Of a stretch of 64,000 nt of DNA, positions 1-9,006 are shown in pieces. The notes under the pieces are model-generated. The model searched no databases. It saw only the letters and a program-made list of their open reading frames with translations, and was not told the DNA's origin. The DNA is taken from positions 1-64,000 of the forward strand of contig DATAPW010000162.1 of assembly GCA_036265005.1 (NCBI GenBank). The letters are read 5' to 3'. Numbering within the stretch: the stretch's first letter is position 1; each line of letters begins with the position of its first letter. The translations under genes and the position numbers were made by a program. Source of the DNA: JAMXLO01 sp036265005. Its GTDB lineage: Bacteria; Pseudomonadota; Alphaproteobacteria; Acetobacterales; Acetobacteraceae.

Positions 1-420
1 TTCAGTGACAGCCTGGTGTTCTTCCTGTCGCCGTCCGAGCTCGCCAGCAAGGCGCCGGCGGCTGGGCGCACATTCCGCCTCGGTGGGCTGGTCGAACAGG
101 GCAGCGTGCGGAAGTCGACCGAAGACGGTCATCCGGCGGCGAAGTTCCGCGTCACCGATGGCGGGGCCAGCGTCGAGGTCACTTATGTCGGAATCCTGCC
201 GGACCTGTTCCGCGAAGGGCAGGGCATCGTATCGCTGGGAACCCTGCAGCCGGACGGCACATTCCGCGCCTCCGAGGTCCTGGCCAAGCACGACGAAACC
301 TACATGCCGAAGGAAGTGGCCGACGCGCTGAAGAAATCGGGCCACTGGAATCCTGCGTCCGGTCCGCCACCACCGGCGGCGACCTGGAACACGATGCCGG
401 TCAGGAATACCGGCGGGTGA
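1..420 (+). CDS. ccmE: Cytochrome c maturation protein CcmE, 5' truncated
   Basis: CcmE is the periplasmic heme chaperone of system I cytochrome c maturation; it binds heme covalently and passes it to CcmF. The reading frame is open from base 1, so the start and the N-terminal membrane anchor lie upstream of the window; 139 residues are visible. The OB-fold region is followed by the heme-binding motif KHDETYMP, containing the conserved His and the Tyr four residues later. The C-terminus is a flexible proline-rich tail, normal for the family. ccmF, ccmG, ccmH and ccmI follow on the same strand. A GTG at 16 could be mistaken for the start, but homology clearly continues upstream of it. Confidence 0.95.
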   Translation, partial: FSDSLVFFLSPSELASKAPAAGRTFRLGGLVEQGSVRKSTEDGHPAAKFRVTDGGASVEVTYVGILPDLFREGQGIVSLGTLQPDGTFRASEVLAKHDETYMPKEVADALKKSGHWNPASGPPPPAATWNTMPVRNTGG

Positions 421-450
421 AGGCGAAGGTGTGACGAGCGGGAATATCTT

Positions 451-535
451 CCCCCTCCCCCTATCGGGAGGGCGGAGGGGGAGGGGGACGCCGCCTGCCC
501 CCTCGCCCTATCCCCTCCCGCAAGGGGAGGCGGAG
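451..535. repeat. Palindromic C/G-tract intergenic element, ccmE-ccmF spacer
   Basis: The spacer is built of alternating C-rich and G-rich tracts able to fold back on each other, for example CCTCCC facing GGGAGG around the loop GCAAG at 514-530. A related element fills the ccmF-ccmG spacer. It looks like a dispersed intergenic palindrome rather than a terminator, because the operon continues and no T-tract follows. Confidence 0.6.
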
Positions 536-563
536 ATAACGATAATGATGGTGCAGCTTCACC

Positions 564-2534
564 ATGATCCCTGAGCTGGGCCATTTCGCACTGGCGCTCG
601 CCGTGGTTATTGCCGGGGCGCAGGCGGTACTGCCGCTATGGGGCGCACAGGACCGCGACGCCCGCCTGATGGCGACCGCACCGGCGCTGGCGATCGGCCA
701 GTTGCTCGCACTGGCGGCCGCCTACGGCTGCCTGGTCTGGAGCGCGGTGGTGGATGATTTCTCGGTGCTGAATATCGCGGAGAACTCCAACAGCCTGAAG
801 CCGCTGGTCTACAAGATCACCGGCACCTGGGGGAACCACGAGGGCTCGATCCTGCTGTGGTGCCTGATCCTGGCGCTATGCGGCAGCGCCGTCGCCCTGT
901 TCGGCCGCGCATTGCCGTCATCGCTGCGCGCACGCGTCATCGGCGTGCTGGGATTTACCTCCGCCGGCTTCCTGCTGTTCGCACTGACCACGTCCAATCC
1001 GTTCGATCGCCTGTGGCCTCCGCCGATCGACGGGCGCGACATGAATCCACTGCTGCAGGATCCCGGGCTGGCGGTGCATCCGCCGGTGCTCTATGCGGGC
1101 TATGTCGGCTTTGCCATTCCGTTTGCCTTCGCAGTCGCCGCGTTGCTGGAAGGGCGCGTCGATGCGGCATGGGGACGCTGGGTGCGGCCCTGGACGCTTG
1201 GCGCCTGGTGCCTGCTCACCGGCGGGATCGCCCTCGGTTCCTGGTGGGCGTACTACGAGCTTGGTTGGGGCGGCTACTGGTTCTGGGACCCCGTCGAAAA
1301 CGCCTCGCTGCTGCCCTGGCTGTCCGGCACTGCGCTGCTGCACTCCGCCATCGTGGTGGAGAAGCGCGAGGCATTGAAGATCTGGACCATCCTGCTGGCC
1401 ATCGGCACATTCTCGCTGTCGCTGTGCGGCACCTTCCTGGTGCGCTCGGGCATTTTGAATTCGGTGCACGCGTTCGCCAACGATCCGGCGCGCGGCGTGT
1501 TCATCCTGGCGCTGCTGGCAGTGGTGATCGGCGGCGCGTTGCTGCTGTTCGCGTTGCGCGCGCCGGTGATGGCGCCCACCGGCATCTTCGCGCCGATCTC
1601 GCGCGAAGGAGCGCTGGTGCTCAACAACATCCTGCTGTGCTCGATCTGCGCCGTCGTGCTGACCGGCACGATTTATCCGCTGTTCGCGGAATTGCTGTTC
1701 GGCGCCAAGCTCAGCGTCGGGCCGCCGTATTTCCAGGCGGCGGTGCTGCCGTTGGCGGCGCCTTTGTTCCTCACCATGTCGCTCGGCCCGGTGCTGCCGT
1801 GGAAGCGCGCGGAACTGTGGCCGGCCCTGCTGAAATTGTGGTGGGCCGCGCTGGTCGCCGCCGCCGTCGGTATTGTCGCCGCAGCGGGCCTGCGCGCCGG
1901 GATGGCCGCGCTTGGCTTCGCCGCGTCGGCCTGGCTGATCTTCGGATCGCTGGCCGAACTCGTGGAACGCACCAGGCTGTTCCGCGCGCCGATCGCGAGC
2001 TTCGTGGCGCGTGTGGCCGCGCAGCCGTGGTCGGTGTGGGGTTCTGCGGTGGCGCATGCCGGGATGGGGGTCACCGTCGCCGGCATTGCCGGCATGTCGC
2101 TCGCCACGAGCACTATCGTGGCGGTGCATCCTGGCGAGAGCGTGCAGCTTGGCGGCTACCAATGGACGTTGCTGGACGTGCATGACGGCCAGGGACCGAA
2201 CTTCACCGCCCGCGTCGCCGATATTCGCGTCAGCCGCGATGGCCATGAGGTGGCGCTGTTTCATCCGTCGCGCCGCATGTTCACGGTGCAGAGGACCACG
2301 GTCACCGATACTGCGATCGAGACCAACGGCATGCGCGACCTCTATGCCGTGCTGGGCGACGAACGCGATGGCGCCGCGGTGTTGCGGCTGCACGTCAACC
2401 TGATGGCGCCATGGATCTGGCTTGGTGCGCTGGTGATGGCGATCGGCGGTGCATTGTCGCTCGCCGATCGCCGGCTGCGCATCGGCGCGCCGGCGAGGCG
2501 CGTTGTTGCCACGAAAGTGGGGGTGGTGTCGTGA
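564..2534 (+). CDS. ccmF: Heme lyase subunit CcmF
   Basis: CcmF is the large integral membrane part of the system I heme lyase; it takes heme from CcmE and, with CcmH and CcmI, attaches it to apocytochrome c CXXCH motifs on the periplasmic side. The 656-residue length is normal. The heme-handling WWD-type region is visible as GWGGYWFWDPVENASLLPWL at about residues 230-250, with many hydrophobic helices and a large periplasmic loop near the C-terminus. The ATG at 564 follows a palindromic spacer and has no strong Shine-Dalgarno sequence, so translation may depend on mRNA structure. ccmG follows after about 106 bp. Confidence 0.97.
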   Translation: MIPELGHFALALAVVIAGAQAVLPLWGAQDRDARLMATAPALAIGQLLALAAAYGCLVWSAVVDDFSVLNIAENSNSLKPLVYKITGTWGNHEGSILLWCLILALCGSAVALFGRALPSSLRARVIGVLGFTSAGFLLFALTTSNPFDRLWPPPIDGRDMNPLLQDPGLAVHPPVLYAGYVGFAIPFAFAVAALLEGRVDAAWGRWVRPWTLGAWCLLTGGIALGSWWAYYELGWGGYWFWDPVENASLLPWLSGTALLHSAIVVEKREALKIWTILLAIGTFSLSLCGTFLVRSGILNSVHAFANDPARGVFILALLAVVIGGALLLFALRAPVMAPTGIFAPISREGALVLNNILLCSICAVVLTGTIYPLFAELLFGAKLSVGPPYFQAAVLPLAAPLFLTMSLGPVLPWKRAELWPALLKLWWAALVAAAVGIVAAAGLRAGMAALGFAASAWLIFGSLAELVERTRLFRAPIASFVARVAAQPWSVWGSAVAHAGMGVTVAGIAGMSLATSTIVAVHPGESVQLGGYQWTLLDVHDGQGPNFTARVADIRVSRDGHEVALFHPSRRMFTVQRTTVTDTAIETNGMRDLYAVLGDERDGAAVLRLHVNLMAPWIWLGALVMAIGGALSLADRRLRIGAPARRVVATKVGVVS

Positions 2535-2544
2535 TCAGTGTCCT

Positions 2545-2640
2545 CTCACCTCGCACCCCTCCCGCAACGGGAGGGGGGGTATATACAACCACATTCCTCC
2601 CCCTCCTCGTGCGGGAGGGAGCTGGGGGCAGGGGACACCG
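2545..2640. repeat. Palindromic C/G-tract intergenic element, ccmF-ccmG spacer
   Basis: A perfect 9-bp stem CCCCTCCCG / CGGGAGGGG around the loop CAA lies at 2556-2576. It is followed by a weaker CCCTCC / GGAGGG pair further on. The composition and layout match the element in the ccmE-ccmF spacer. The G-rich 3' end lies just upstream of the ccmG start and may supply its Shine-Dalgarno sequence. Confidence 0.65.
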
Positions 2641-3198
2641 ATGACCCCCATCCAGCGTCGCGTCATGCTGCTGGCCCCGCTGGGCTTCGCGGCAATCGGC
2701 GGCGTGTCGTTCTGGACCTTGCTCGAACGCCTGCGCGAAGGCAGCTACGACCCGCACGGCGTGCCGAGTGTGCTGATCGGCAAGCCATTGCCGCAATTCT
2801 CATTGCCAGGCCAGGCGCCGAGCGAGGGCTTTTCCAGTGCCGACGTGATCGCCGCCGACCGCCCCGTCCTGCTGAATTTCTTTGCCTCCTGGTGCATCCC
2901 CTGCGTGCAGGAAGCGCCGGTGCTCATGACGTTGAAACAGCAGGGCACGCCGATCTGGGGCATCGCGTACAAGGACAAGGCCGAGGCGACCACAGACTTC
3001 CTCAAGCAGAACGGCGATCCGTACGCCCGGATCGCGCGCGACGAACCCGGTACGGTGGCGATCGATTTCGGCCTATATGGCGTGCCGGAGACCTACCTGG
3101 TGGACAGGTCCGGTATTGTCCGCTGGCGCTGGGCCGGCGGCATGAGCGACGATGTGGTGCGCCAGTCATTGACGCCGCTGCTGCAGAGCCTGGCGTGA
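2641..3198 (+). CDS. ccmG: Periplasmic thiol:disulfide interchange protein CcmG/DsbE
   Basis: This is a membrane-anchored thioredoxin-fold reductase that keeps the heme-binding cysteines of apocytochrome c reduced. The protein is 185 residues. One N-terminal membrane segment is followed by the active site WCIPC at about residue 84 and the cis-proline region GVPETYLVD typical of CcmG/DsbE. The ATG at 2641 is chosen because the anchor begins just after it and G-rich sequence precedes it; the frame is open further upstream only through the repeat. The stop overlaps the ccmH start (GTGA), indicating translational coupling. Confidence 0.96.
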   Translation: MTPIQRRVMLLAPLGFAAIGGVSFWTLLERLREGSYDPHGVPSVLIGKPLPQFSLPGQAPSEGFSSADVIAADRPVLLNFFASWCIPCVQEAPVLMTLKQQGTPIWGIAYKDKAEATTDFLKQNGDPYARIARDEPGTVAIDFGLYGVPETYLVDRSGIVRWRWAGGMSDDVVRQSLTPLLQSLA

Positions 3199-3644
3199 GA
3201 CCGGCGGCCGCCTGCCTGCTTGTCATGCTGTTTGCATTGCCGGCGTTTGCCGTGAGCGATCCCGCGGAACTCCTGCCGGATCGCCAGCAGGAACAACGCG
3301 CCGAGGCAATCGGCCATCAGTTGCGCTGCCTGGTGTGCCAGAACGAAAGCATCGAGGAATCCAACGCCGACCTGGCGCGCGACCTGCGCCATAGCATCCG
3401 GCAGCGCATCGTCGCAGGCGACAGCGATCGGCAGGTGATCGACTGGATGGTGGCGCGCTATGGCAACTTCGTGCGCCTGCGTCCGCCGTTCAACGCGATG
3501 ACGCTGCTGCTTTGGGGTGCGCCGGGATTGGCCCTGCTGGCCGGCATCACGGCGGTATGGTTGGCCAGAAGCCGGCGTCCCGCGCCGCCTGCGCCGCTGA
3601 CCGAAGCCGAGAGCCGTCAGCTGGCCGATCTGCTGAAGCCATGA
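3195..3644 (+). CDS. ccmH: Cytochrome c maturation protein CcmH (thiol subunit)
   Basis: This is the CcmH/CcmL-type thiol oxidoreductase that hands reduced apocytochrome c to the heme lyase. The GTG at 3195 overlaps the ccmG stop by 4 bp and starts a 149-residue protein with a Sec signal peptide ending near AFA. The hallmark RCLVCQNESIEESNA, with its CXXC motif, lies at about residues 44-58. One C-terminal transmembrane helix is present at about residues 101-122. The TPR half found in fused CcmH proteins is encoded separately downstream as ccmI. Confidence 0.95.
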   Translation: MRPAAACLLVMLFALPAFAVSDPAELLPDRQQEQRAEAIGHQLRCLVCQNESIEESNADLARDLRHSIRQRIVAGDSDRQVIDWMVARYGNFVRLRPPFNAMTLLLWGAPGLALLAGITAVWLARSRRPAPPAPLTEAESRQLADLLKP

Positions 3645-3654
3645 TCCGCCGCGC

Positions 3655-4365
3655 ATGATCTGGTTGGCCATCGCCCTGCTGGCGATTGTTGCGCTGGCAC
3701 CACTGGCCTGGTCGCTGGGTCGCTCCACGGCTGCGCGCAGTCGGCAGGAGGCGGCGATCGGCCTGCATCGTGCGCAACTCGCGGAACTCGACCGTGACCT
3801 CGCGGATGGGCGGATCGTACCGTCCGAACATGCCAACGCGGTGCTGGAAGTGCAGCGCCGGCTGCTCGCCGCCGCCGACAGTGCCGATAGCGGATCGCGC
3901 GTCGGCGACCGTTCGCCTGTGTTGATCGCGTTGCTTCTGCTGCCCGTCGGCGCCTTCGCGCTGTATATTGTGGGCGGCAATCCGGAACTGCCGGCTGCGC
4001 CGCTCGCCGAGCGGCTCGCCGCGGCACAGCAGCGTGCCCAACGTGATGCCGCGTTGATCAAGCAGCTTCGCAAGCGGCTCGGCGAGCTCGATCCCCATAG
4101 CGACCAGGCGCGGCAAGGCTACGTGCTGCTCGGCAATGCCGAAGCCAGCCGTGGCCGGTTGAATGAAGCCGCCAAAGCATGGCGTGTCGCACTTGCCGCG
4201 CGATTCGATCCGACGATTGCGGTGGAAGCCGCCGAAGCAATCACCGAGACGCAGGGCCACGTCACCGAGGAGGCCGCGACGCTGTTCCGCCGCGCGCTCG
4301 CCGAATCCCGCCCCGATGCCGCTTGGCGTCCGATGGCGCAGAAGCGACTGTCGGAAGCGAAGTGA
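3655..4365 (+). CDS. ccmI: Cytochrome c maturation protein CcmI
   Basis: CcmI captures apocytochrome c and chaperones it to the CcmF/CcmH lyase. The 236-residue protein has two N-proximal membrane helices (about residues 2-22 and 88-108) around a cytoplasmic coiled segment, followed by a periplasmic alpha-helical TPR-like domain (RQGYVLLGNAEASRGRLNEA and onwards). It is shorter than CcmI proteins with a long C-terminal apocytochrome-binding domain. It follows ccmH by about 10 bp, and its stop overlaps the GTG of the next gene. Confidence 0.88.
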   Translation: MIWLAIALLAIVALAPLAWSLGRSTAARSRQEAAIGLHRAQLAELDRDLADGRIVPSEHANAVLEVQRRLLAAADSADSGSRVGDRSPVLIALLLLPVGAFALYIVGGNPELPAAPLAERLAAAQQRAQRDAALIKQLRKRLGELDPHSDQARQGYVLLGNAEASRGRLNEAAKAWRVALAARFDPTIAVEAAEAITETQGHVTEEAATLFRRALAESRPDAAWRPMAQKRLSEAK

Positions 4366-5921
4366 CCCCTTTGCCGCAGCGGCTCTCGTGGTTGCCGCCG
4401 CTGCTGATCTGTCTTGCCATCGGTGCAACCGCGTCCGTGCTGATGGGGCAGGATGCCAACTGGGATCTGCGCAACTACCACCTGTACAATCCGTTCGCCT
4501 TGCTGCATGGCCGGCTCTGGCGCGACCTGATGCCCGCCGGACCGCAGAGCTATTTCAACCCGCTGCTCGACGTGCCGTATTACGTGCTGGCGGTTGGACC
4601 GCTGGCGGCGTGGCCACGGATGCTGGCGGCGGTGGCGGGACTGCCATTCGGCCTGCTGCTGTTCGCGACGTTTTCCCTGGCGGATTGGGTGCTGGACGAA
4701 ACCGGTGGGCCACGGCGACTGCTGCCCTGGCTGGCCGCTGCCATGGGCGGTACCGCGGCGGCGACCGTCTCGGAGATCGGCACGACGCTGAACGACATTC
4801 CGGTCGCCGCACTTGTCGTGGGTGCATTGGCGGTCGGCGGCCCGGGCTGTGTGCTGCGTCCCGTGCGATGGCGGCTGTTCTGCGCTGGGGCGATGGTTGG
4901 AGCGGCGGTGGCGCTCAAGCTGACATGCCTGGTGTTGGCGCCGGGCGTGTTGCTGGGATTTCTGCTCACCGCGACGACATGGCGGACGCGGTTGACTGTT
5001 ACAGTGATGTTCGGCGCCGGCGCGGCGCTGATGGCGCTGCTGCTGGCCGGCCCTTGGGCATTCATGGTGGCGCAGCGCTATGGCAGCCCGACCTTTCCGC
5101 TGATGAACGGCCTGTTCCATTCGGATTGGTACCCGCCGTACGATTTCTACGATCGGCGCTTCCTGCCGAGCAGTACCCTGCAGGCGTGGTTTTATCCGTT
5201 CTGGTGGCTACGGCTGAACGCATCGCTGGTCTCGGAGCTGCCATTCCGTGATGCACGGCTTTCGCTGGCCATGCTGGCGGTGCCAGTGCTGCTGGCTTGC
5301 AGCATGCGGGCCGAGGCGTCACGGCGGCGACGCACGCTCACGCTGGTAACCGCCTCGGTGCTCGGTTATGTGCTGTGGCTGCGCATGTTCTCGATCCTGC
5401 GCTACGCGGTGGCGCTGGAGGCGTTCGCCGGCGTGCTCACCGTGCTGGCGCTGCGCGAGCTATGTGCAGTGATGGTGCCGCGCCTCGCCGCTCCTGTCGT
5501 AGCCACTTTGCTGCTGGCCGCGCTGGTCTGGCACACCCAGGTGCTGGACTGGTGGCGTGTGCCGTATCGCGACCAGGTGTTCGATGTGGACGCTGTCGTA
5601 TTGCCGCCGCACAGCCTGGTGCTGGCGACTGGACAGCCGGTCGCGATGATGATCCCGTTCCTCGACGCGCCCGACATGCGCGCCGTCGGCATCACCAACG
5701 CAACGCTGGATGCGCGTGGATTCAGGTTGTACGACGAGACGGTAGGCATCATCCGCCACCATGATGGCCCGGTCTTTGCGCTGGTGGACCAGGCGAGCGA
5801 TCTGTCCATGGTGCCGGCGGAGGCCGGTGTGGCATTCGATCCGGCGCAATGCCGGCCGATCCGCAATAACATCACCGTGGCCTACACCCAGGTGATGCTT
5901 TGCCCGGCGCGACGGCGCTAG
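4362..5921 (+). CDS. Polytopic membrane protein, possible lipid-linked glycosyltransferase (GT-C type)
   Basis: This 519-residue protein has about ten or more hydrophobic helices. The GTG at 4362 overlaps the ccmI stop (GTGA), so it appears co-transcribed with ccm. The first extracytoplasmic loop contains DANWDLRNYHLYNPFALLHG, and the layout resembles GT-C mannosyltransferase-like or DUF2029-type membrane proteins. I do not recognise a specific family. Nothing in the sequence links it to cytochrome c maturation beyond position. The last 50 bp overlap the convergent permease gene. Confidence 0.7.
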   Translation: MTPLPQRLSWLPPLLICLAIGATASVLMGQDANWDLRNYHLYNPFALLHGRLWRDLMPAGPQSYFNPLLDVPYYVLAVGPLAAWPRMLAAVAGLPFGLLLFATFSLADWVLDETGGPRRLLPWLAAAMGGTAAATVSEIGTTLNDIPVAALVVGALAVGGPGCVLRPVRWRLFCAGAMVGAAVALKLTCLVLAPGVLLGFLLTATTWRTRLTVTVMFGAGAALMALLLAGPWAFMVAQRYGSPTFPLMNGLFHSDWYPPYDFYDRRFLPSSTLQAWFYPFWWLRLNASLVSELPFRDARLSLAMLAVPVLLACSMRAEASRRRRTLTLVTASVLGYVLWLRMFSILRYAVALEAFAGVLTVLALRELCAVMVPRLAAPVVATLLLAALVWHTQVLDWWRVPYRDQVFDVDAVVLPPHSLVLATGQPVAMMIPFLDAPDMRAVGITNATLDARGFRLYDETVGIIRHHDGPVFALVDQASDLSMVPAEAGVAFDPAQCRPIRNNITVAYTQVMLCPARRR

Positions 5922-6798
5922 GGGAATGTCCTCGCAATGATACACCCCACAGGACGCTGGCGGGCATCAACAGCAGCAGCACCAGCAGGGCACAGGCGAT
6001 TGCTGCCGCCGTGGGCCAGTCGCGGTTCTGGAAGAACTCCTCCCACAACACCCGCCCAACCAGCTGGGCCTGCGGGCCACCGAGCAATTCCGGAATCACG
6101 TATTCGCCGACGGCGGGGATGAACACCAGGAGCACGCCGGCCCAGATGCCCGGCATCGACAGCGGCAGCGTCACCGAGAAGAAGACCCGCCATGGCGGCG
6201 CGCCGAGATCGGCCGCCGCCTCGAGCAGACGGGCGTCAAGCTGCGACAGGCGCGCGTAGAGCGGCAGCACCATGAACGGCAGGTAGGTGTAAACGATGCC
6301 GATATACATCGCGGTGTCGGTGTAGAGCAGCCGCATTGGCGACAGGCCGACCTCAACCAGGATCGCGTTGATCCAGCCATCGTCCTGCAGCAGGCCGATC
6401 CAGGCATTGATGCGCATCAGGAAGCCTGTCCAGAACGGCAACATGACCAACAGCAGCAGCAGGCTGCGCCAGCGTTCTGGGCTGCGGGCGATGGCGAGCG
6501 CCATCGGATAGCCCGCGAGCAGACAGATCGCGGTCGATAGGCCCGCAACTTTCAGGCTGAGTCCCAGCGCCTCCGAATAAAGCGGATCGCCAATGATCTG
6601 CGCGAAGGCATCGAAGCTGACATGGAGCTGCGGCAGCCAACTTGCGCCCAACTGCAGCAGCGGCGCGTAGGGTGGAATGCTGTCGGCAGACTCGGACAGC
6701 GCGATCTTCAAGACGATCGCTACCGGCGCGACCAGAAACAGCAACAGCCATGTCCATACCGCACCCAACACCAATGCGCGGCCGGCCCCCGGTTTCAT
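5872..6798 (-). CDS. Polyamine-type ABC transporter permease, PotB/PotH-like
   Basis: This is an inner-membrane permease of a spermidine/putrescine-type importer, 308 residues with six predicted helices. The coupling-loop EAA motif is visible as EAAADLGAPPWRVF followed by LPLSMPGI. The ATG at 6798 overlaps the ATP-binding gene stop (ATGA); codons upstream of it in this frame encode improbable protein. These systems normally use two different permeases. Only this one is present, since the next gene downstream is convergent, so it may act as a homodimer or pair with a permease encoded elsewhere. Substrate is inferred from the family. Confidence 0.9.
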   Translation of the reverse strand: MKPGAGRALVLGAVWTWLLLFLVAPVAIVLKIALSESADSIPPYAPLLQLGASWLPQLHVSFDAFAQIIGDPLYSEALGLSLKVAGLSTAICLLAGYPMALAIARSPERWRSLLLLLVMLPFWTGFLMRINAWIGLLQDDGWINAILVEVGLSPMRLLYTDTAMYIGIVYTYLPFMVLPLYARLSQLDARLLEAAADLGAPPWRVFFSVTLPLSMPGIWAGVLLVFIPAVGEYVIPELLGGPQAQLVGRVLWEEFFQNRDWPTAAAIACALLVLLLLMPASVLWGVSLRGHSPSAVAPGKASPGCRPR

Positions 6799-7850
6799 TG
6801 CGTCAGCACGATGCAGGCGTCGGGCTGCCACGACAGCGTGATGCTGTCGCCGATGGCGACCTGCTGGGCACCTAGGCCGTCGCGCAACGTGCCAGTCGAG
6901 CGCAGCAGGGTTCCATCGGCCAGGCGCACCAGATGGGTCAGGGTCTCGCCGGCGTAGGAGTTTTGTGTAACGATGCCGGTGACACGATTGGGTGCGTCGG
7001 ATTGACCGATGCTGATGCGCTCTGGCCGGATCGCCAGCCACATTGGTGCGCCGGCACTGTCCGGCAGCTTCATCGCGACCTGGACCGGCGTTCCGGTCTG
7101 CGCCAGCTCCGGACGACCATTCCGCACGGTGACCGGGACGATATTCGCGGCACCGAGAAACTCCGCGACGAACCGTGTTCGCGGATGTTCATATACTTCG
7201 GCCGGCGTGCCGACCTGTGCCAGCCGCCCTTCGTGCATGACGCCGATATGGTCGGCCATAGTCAACGCTTCCTCCTGGTCGTGGGTGACCATGATGAAGG
7301 CAATGCCGAGTGCGCGCTGCAGCCGGACCAGTTCCTCGCGCGTGTCGCGGCGCAGGTTGCGGTCCAGTGCGGATAGTGGTTCATCCAGCAGCAGCAGGGA
7401 CGGCCGAGGTGCCAGGCTGCGTGCCAGCGCGACACGTTGCTGCTGGCCGCCGGACAGTTCCGCCGGCTTGCGCGCGGCGAACCCCTGCAGGCTGGTCAAT
7501 GCGAGCATTTCGCTCACGCGGGCATCGATTTCAGCGCGCTTCAGGCGAAGCATCCGCAAGCCGAAGCCGATATTCGCTGCAACGGTCATGTGCGGAAACA
7601 GCGCATAGGACTGGAACATCGTGTTCACCGGACGACGGTGCGGCGGCAGTGCACCGATATCGCGACCGTCCAGCGTGATGCGACCCGCGTCGGGCTGCAC
7701 GAAACCACCGATTGCACGCAGCAGTGTCGTCTTGCCTGAACCCGATCCGCCGAGCAGGACGAACAATTCGCCTGGCCTGACGGTCAGGTCGAGCCGGTCC
7801 ACGGCCGTTGTGCTGCCGAAGCGTACGGTCAGGCCGGTGACGGTCAGCAA
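6795..7850 (-). CDS. Polyamine-type ABC transporter ATP-binding protein, PotA/PotG-like
   Basis: This is the ATPase subunit of the importer. It has Walker A GGSGSGKTT, signature LSGGQQQRVALARS, Walker B LLLLDEPLSALD and a C-terminal TOBE-type domain (about residues 250-350), as in PotA/PotG. No ATG lies near the expected N-terminus. The TTG at 7850 gives MLTVTGLTVRFG and 351 residues; the frame stays open to 7952, but that extension overlaps the binding-protein gene and has low-complexity composition. It is coupled to the permease by ATGA. Confidence 0.9.
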   Translation of the reverse strand: MLTVTGLTVRFGSTTAVDRLDLTVRPGELFVLLGGSGSGKTTLLRAIGGFVQPDAGRITLDGRDIGALPPHRRPVNTMFQSYALFPHMTVAANIGFGLRMLRLKRAEIDARVSEMLALTSLQGFAARKPAELSGGQQQRVALARSLAPRPSLLLLDEPLSALDRNLRRDTREELVRLQRALGIAFIMVTHDQEEALTMADHIGVMHEGRLAQVGTPAEVYEHPRTRFVAEFLGAANIVPVTVRNGRPELAQTGTPVQVAMKLPDSAGAPMWLAIRPERISIGQSDAPNRVTGIVTQNSYAGETLTHLVRLADGTLLRSTGTLRDGLGAQQVAIGDSITLSWQPDACIVLTQ

Positions 7851-7881
7851 CGCAGTCGTCTTGCCGGGCTGGTTGCGGATG

Positions 7882-9006
7882 TCAGTGCCCAGCCTTGAAC
7901 CGGGCCCACATGCGGGTGCGCTGGCGTTCGGCCGTCTGCGGCACCGGGCCAATGGTGAAGAAGGTCGCCATCTGTTCCGGTGCAGGGAAGACGTTGGTGT
8001 CGGCCAACAGCTCCGGCCGGATCATCGCACGGCTGGCGGGGATCGCGTTGGCGTAGCGCACCTTGTTGGTGATTGCGGCCATCACGTCGGGCTGCAACAG
8101 GAAATTGATGAAGGCCAGCGCTGCGTCCTTGTGTTCCGCGTCAGCAGGAATCGCCAGCATGTCGAACCCGAGTTGCGCGCCTTCCTTCGGTGCGACGTAG
8201 CGAACCGCGACGCCGCGCCTGGCTTCCTCCGCACGCGCCTGTGCCTGCACCACGTCGCCGGAATAGTCGAGCGCCAGGCAGGCCTGGCCGGTCGCCAGTG
8301 CCTCCAATGCGCCGCCTGACGCGAAGCTGCGAATGTAGCGGCGGATGCCCATCAGCGTGTGTTCCACCGCGGCGAGATCCGCCGGATCGGTACTGTCGGG
8401 ACTGCGGCCAAGGTATTTCAGCACACCGGGGATCACGTCGATCGCGGAGTCCATCATGGTGATGCCGCAGGGCGCAATTCGCCTGGCATTATCCGGCTTG
8501 AGCAGCAGGTCCCAACTGTCCATCGGCGCATCGGGTGCGAGCTTCTTCACGCGGTCCGGGTTCACGCCGATGCCGGTGGTGCCCCAAAGGTAGATCGCGC
8601 CATGCTGATTGCCCGGGTCCGAGCTTTCGACCTGGCGCATCAGGTCGGCATCGAGGTTCTTCCAGTTCGGCACCTGCGCGCGGTCGATCGGCGCAAGCGC
8701 ACCGACCTTGATCAGGCGTGAGAACGTCGGTTCGTTCGATGGCACCACGACATCGTAGCCGGAGTGGCCGGCCAGCAGTTTTGCTTCCAGTGTCTCCAGG
8801 CTGTCGAACACATCGTAATGGACGGTGATCCGGGTTTGCTTCTGGAACCGATCGAGCATCGCGGGATCGATGTATTCGGTCCAGTTATACACGTTGAGGA
8901 CGCGATCATCGGCGTCCGCCGGTGGGGGGAAAGCGAGCAAGGCGAGCAACATCGTCAATCCTGTTGCTACCGTCGTCACAAAGGCGAGAATCCAGGCCCG
9001 CGCCAC
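7882..9006 (-). CDS. Polyamine-type periplasmic binding protein, PotD/PotF-like
   Basis: This is the extracytoplasmic solute-binding protein of the importer. After the signal peptide the mature part opens with RVLNVYNWTEYI, the classic start of the family, and the binding-protein fold continues to the C-terminus. The N-terminus is unsettled. GTG 9006 gives a plausible signal peptide (MARAWILAFVTTVATGL onwards, cleavage after ADA), but that stretch is encoded by one arm of a palindromic element. ATG 8952 has a spaced AGGA but a very short, uncharged leader. TTG 9096 abuts the SDR stop. Confidence 0.88.
   Translation of the reverse strand: MARAWILAFVTTVATGLTMLLALLAFPPPADADDRVLNVYNWTEYIDPAMLDRFQKQTRITVHYDVFDSLETLEAKLLAGHSGYDVVVPSNEPTFSRLIKVGALAPIDRAQVPNWKNLDADLMRQVESSDPGNQHGAIYLWGTTGIGVNPDRVKKLAPDAPMDSWDLLLKPDNARRIAPCGITMMDSAIDVIPGVLKYLGRSPDSTDPADLAAVEHTLMGIRRYIRSFASGGALEALATGQACLALDYSGDVVQAQARAEEARRGVAVRYVAPKEGAQLGFDMLAIPADAEHKDAALAFINFLLQPDVMAAITNKVRYANAIPASRAMIRPELLADTNVFPAPEQMATFFTIGPVPQTAERQRTRMWARFKAGH

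Noticed and set aside
918..2393. Long minus-strand open frame of 491 codons opposite ccmF
   Set aside because: It is antisense to a clear CcmF and has the Arg/His/Gln-rich composition of a GC-rich shadow frame.
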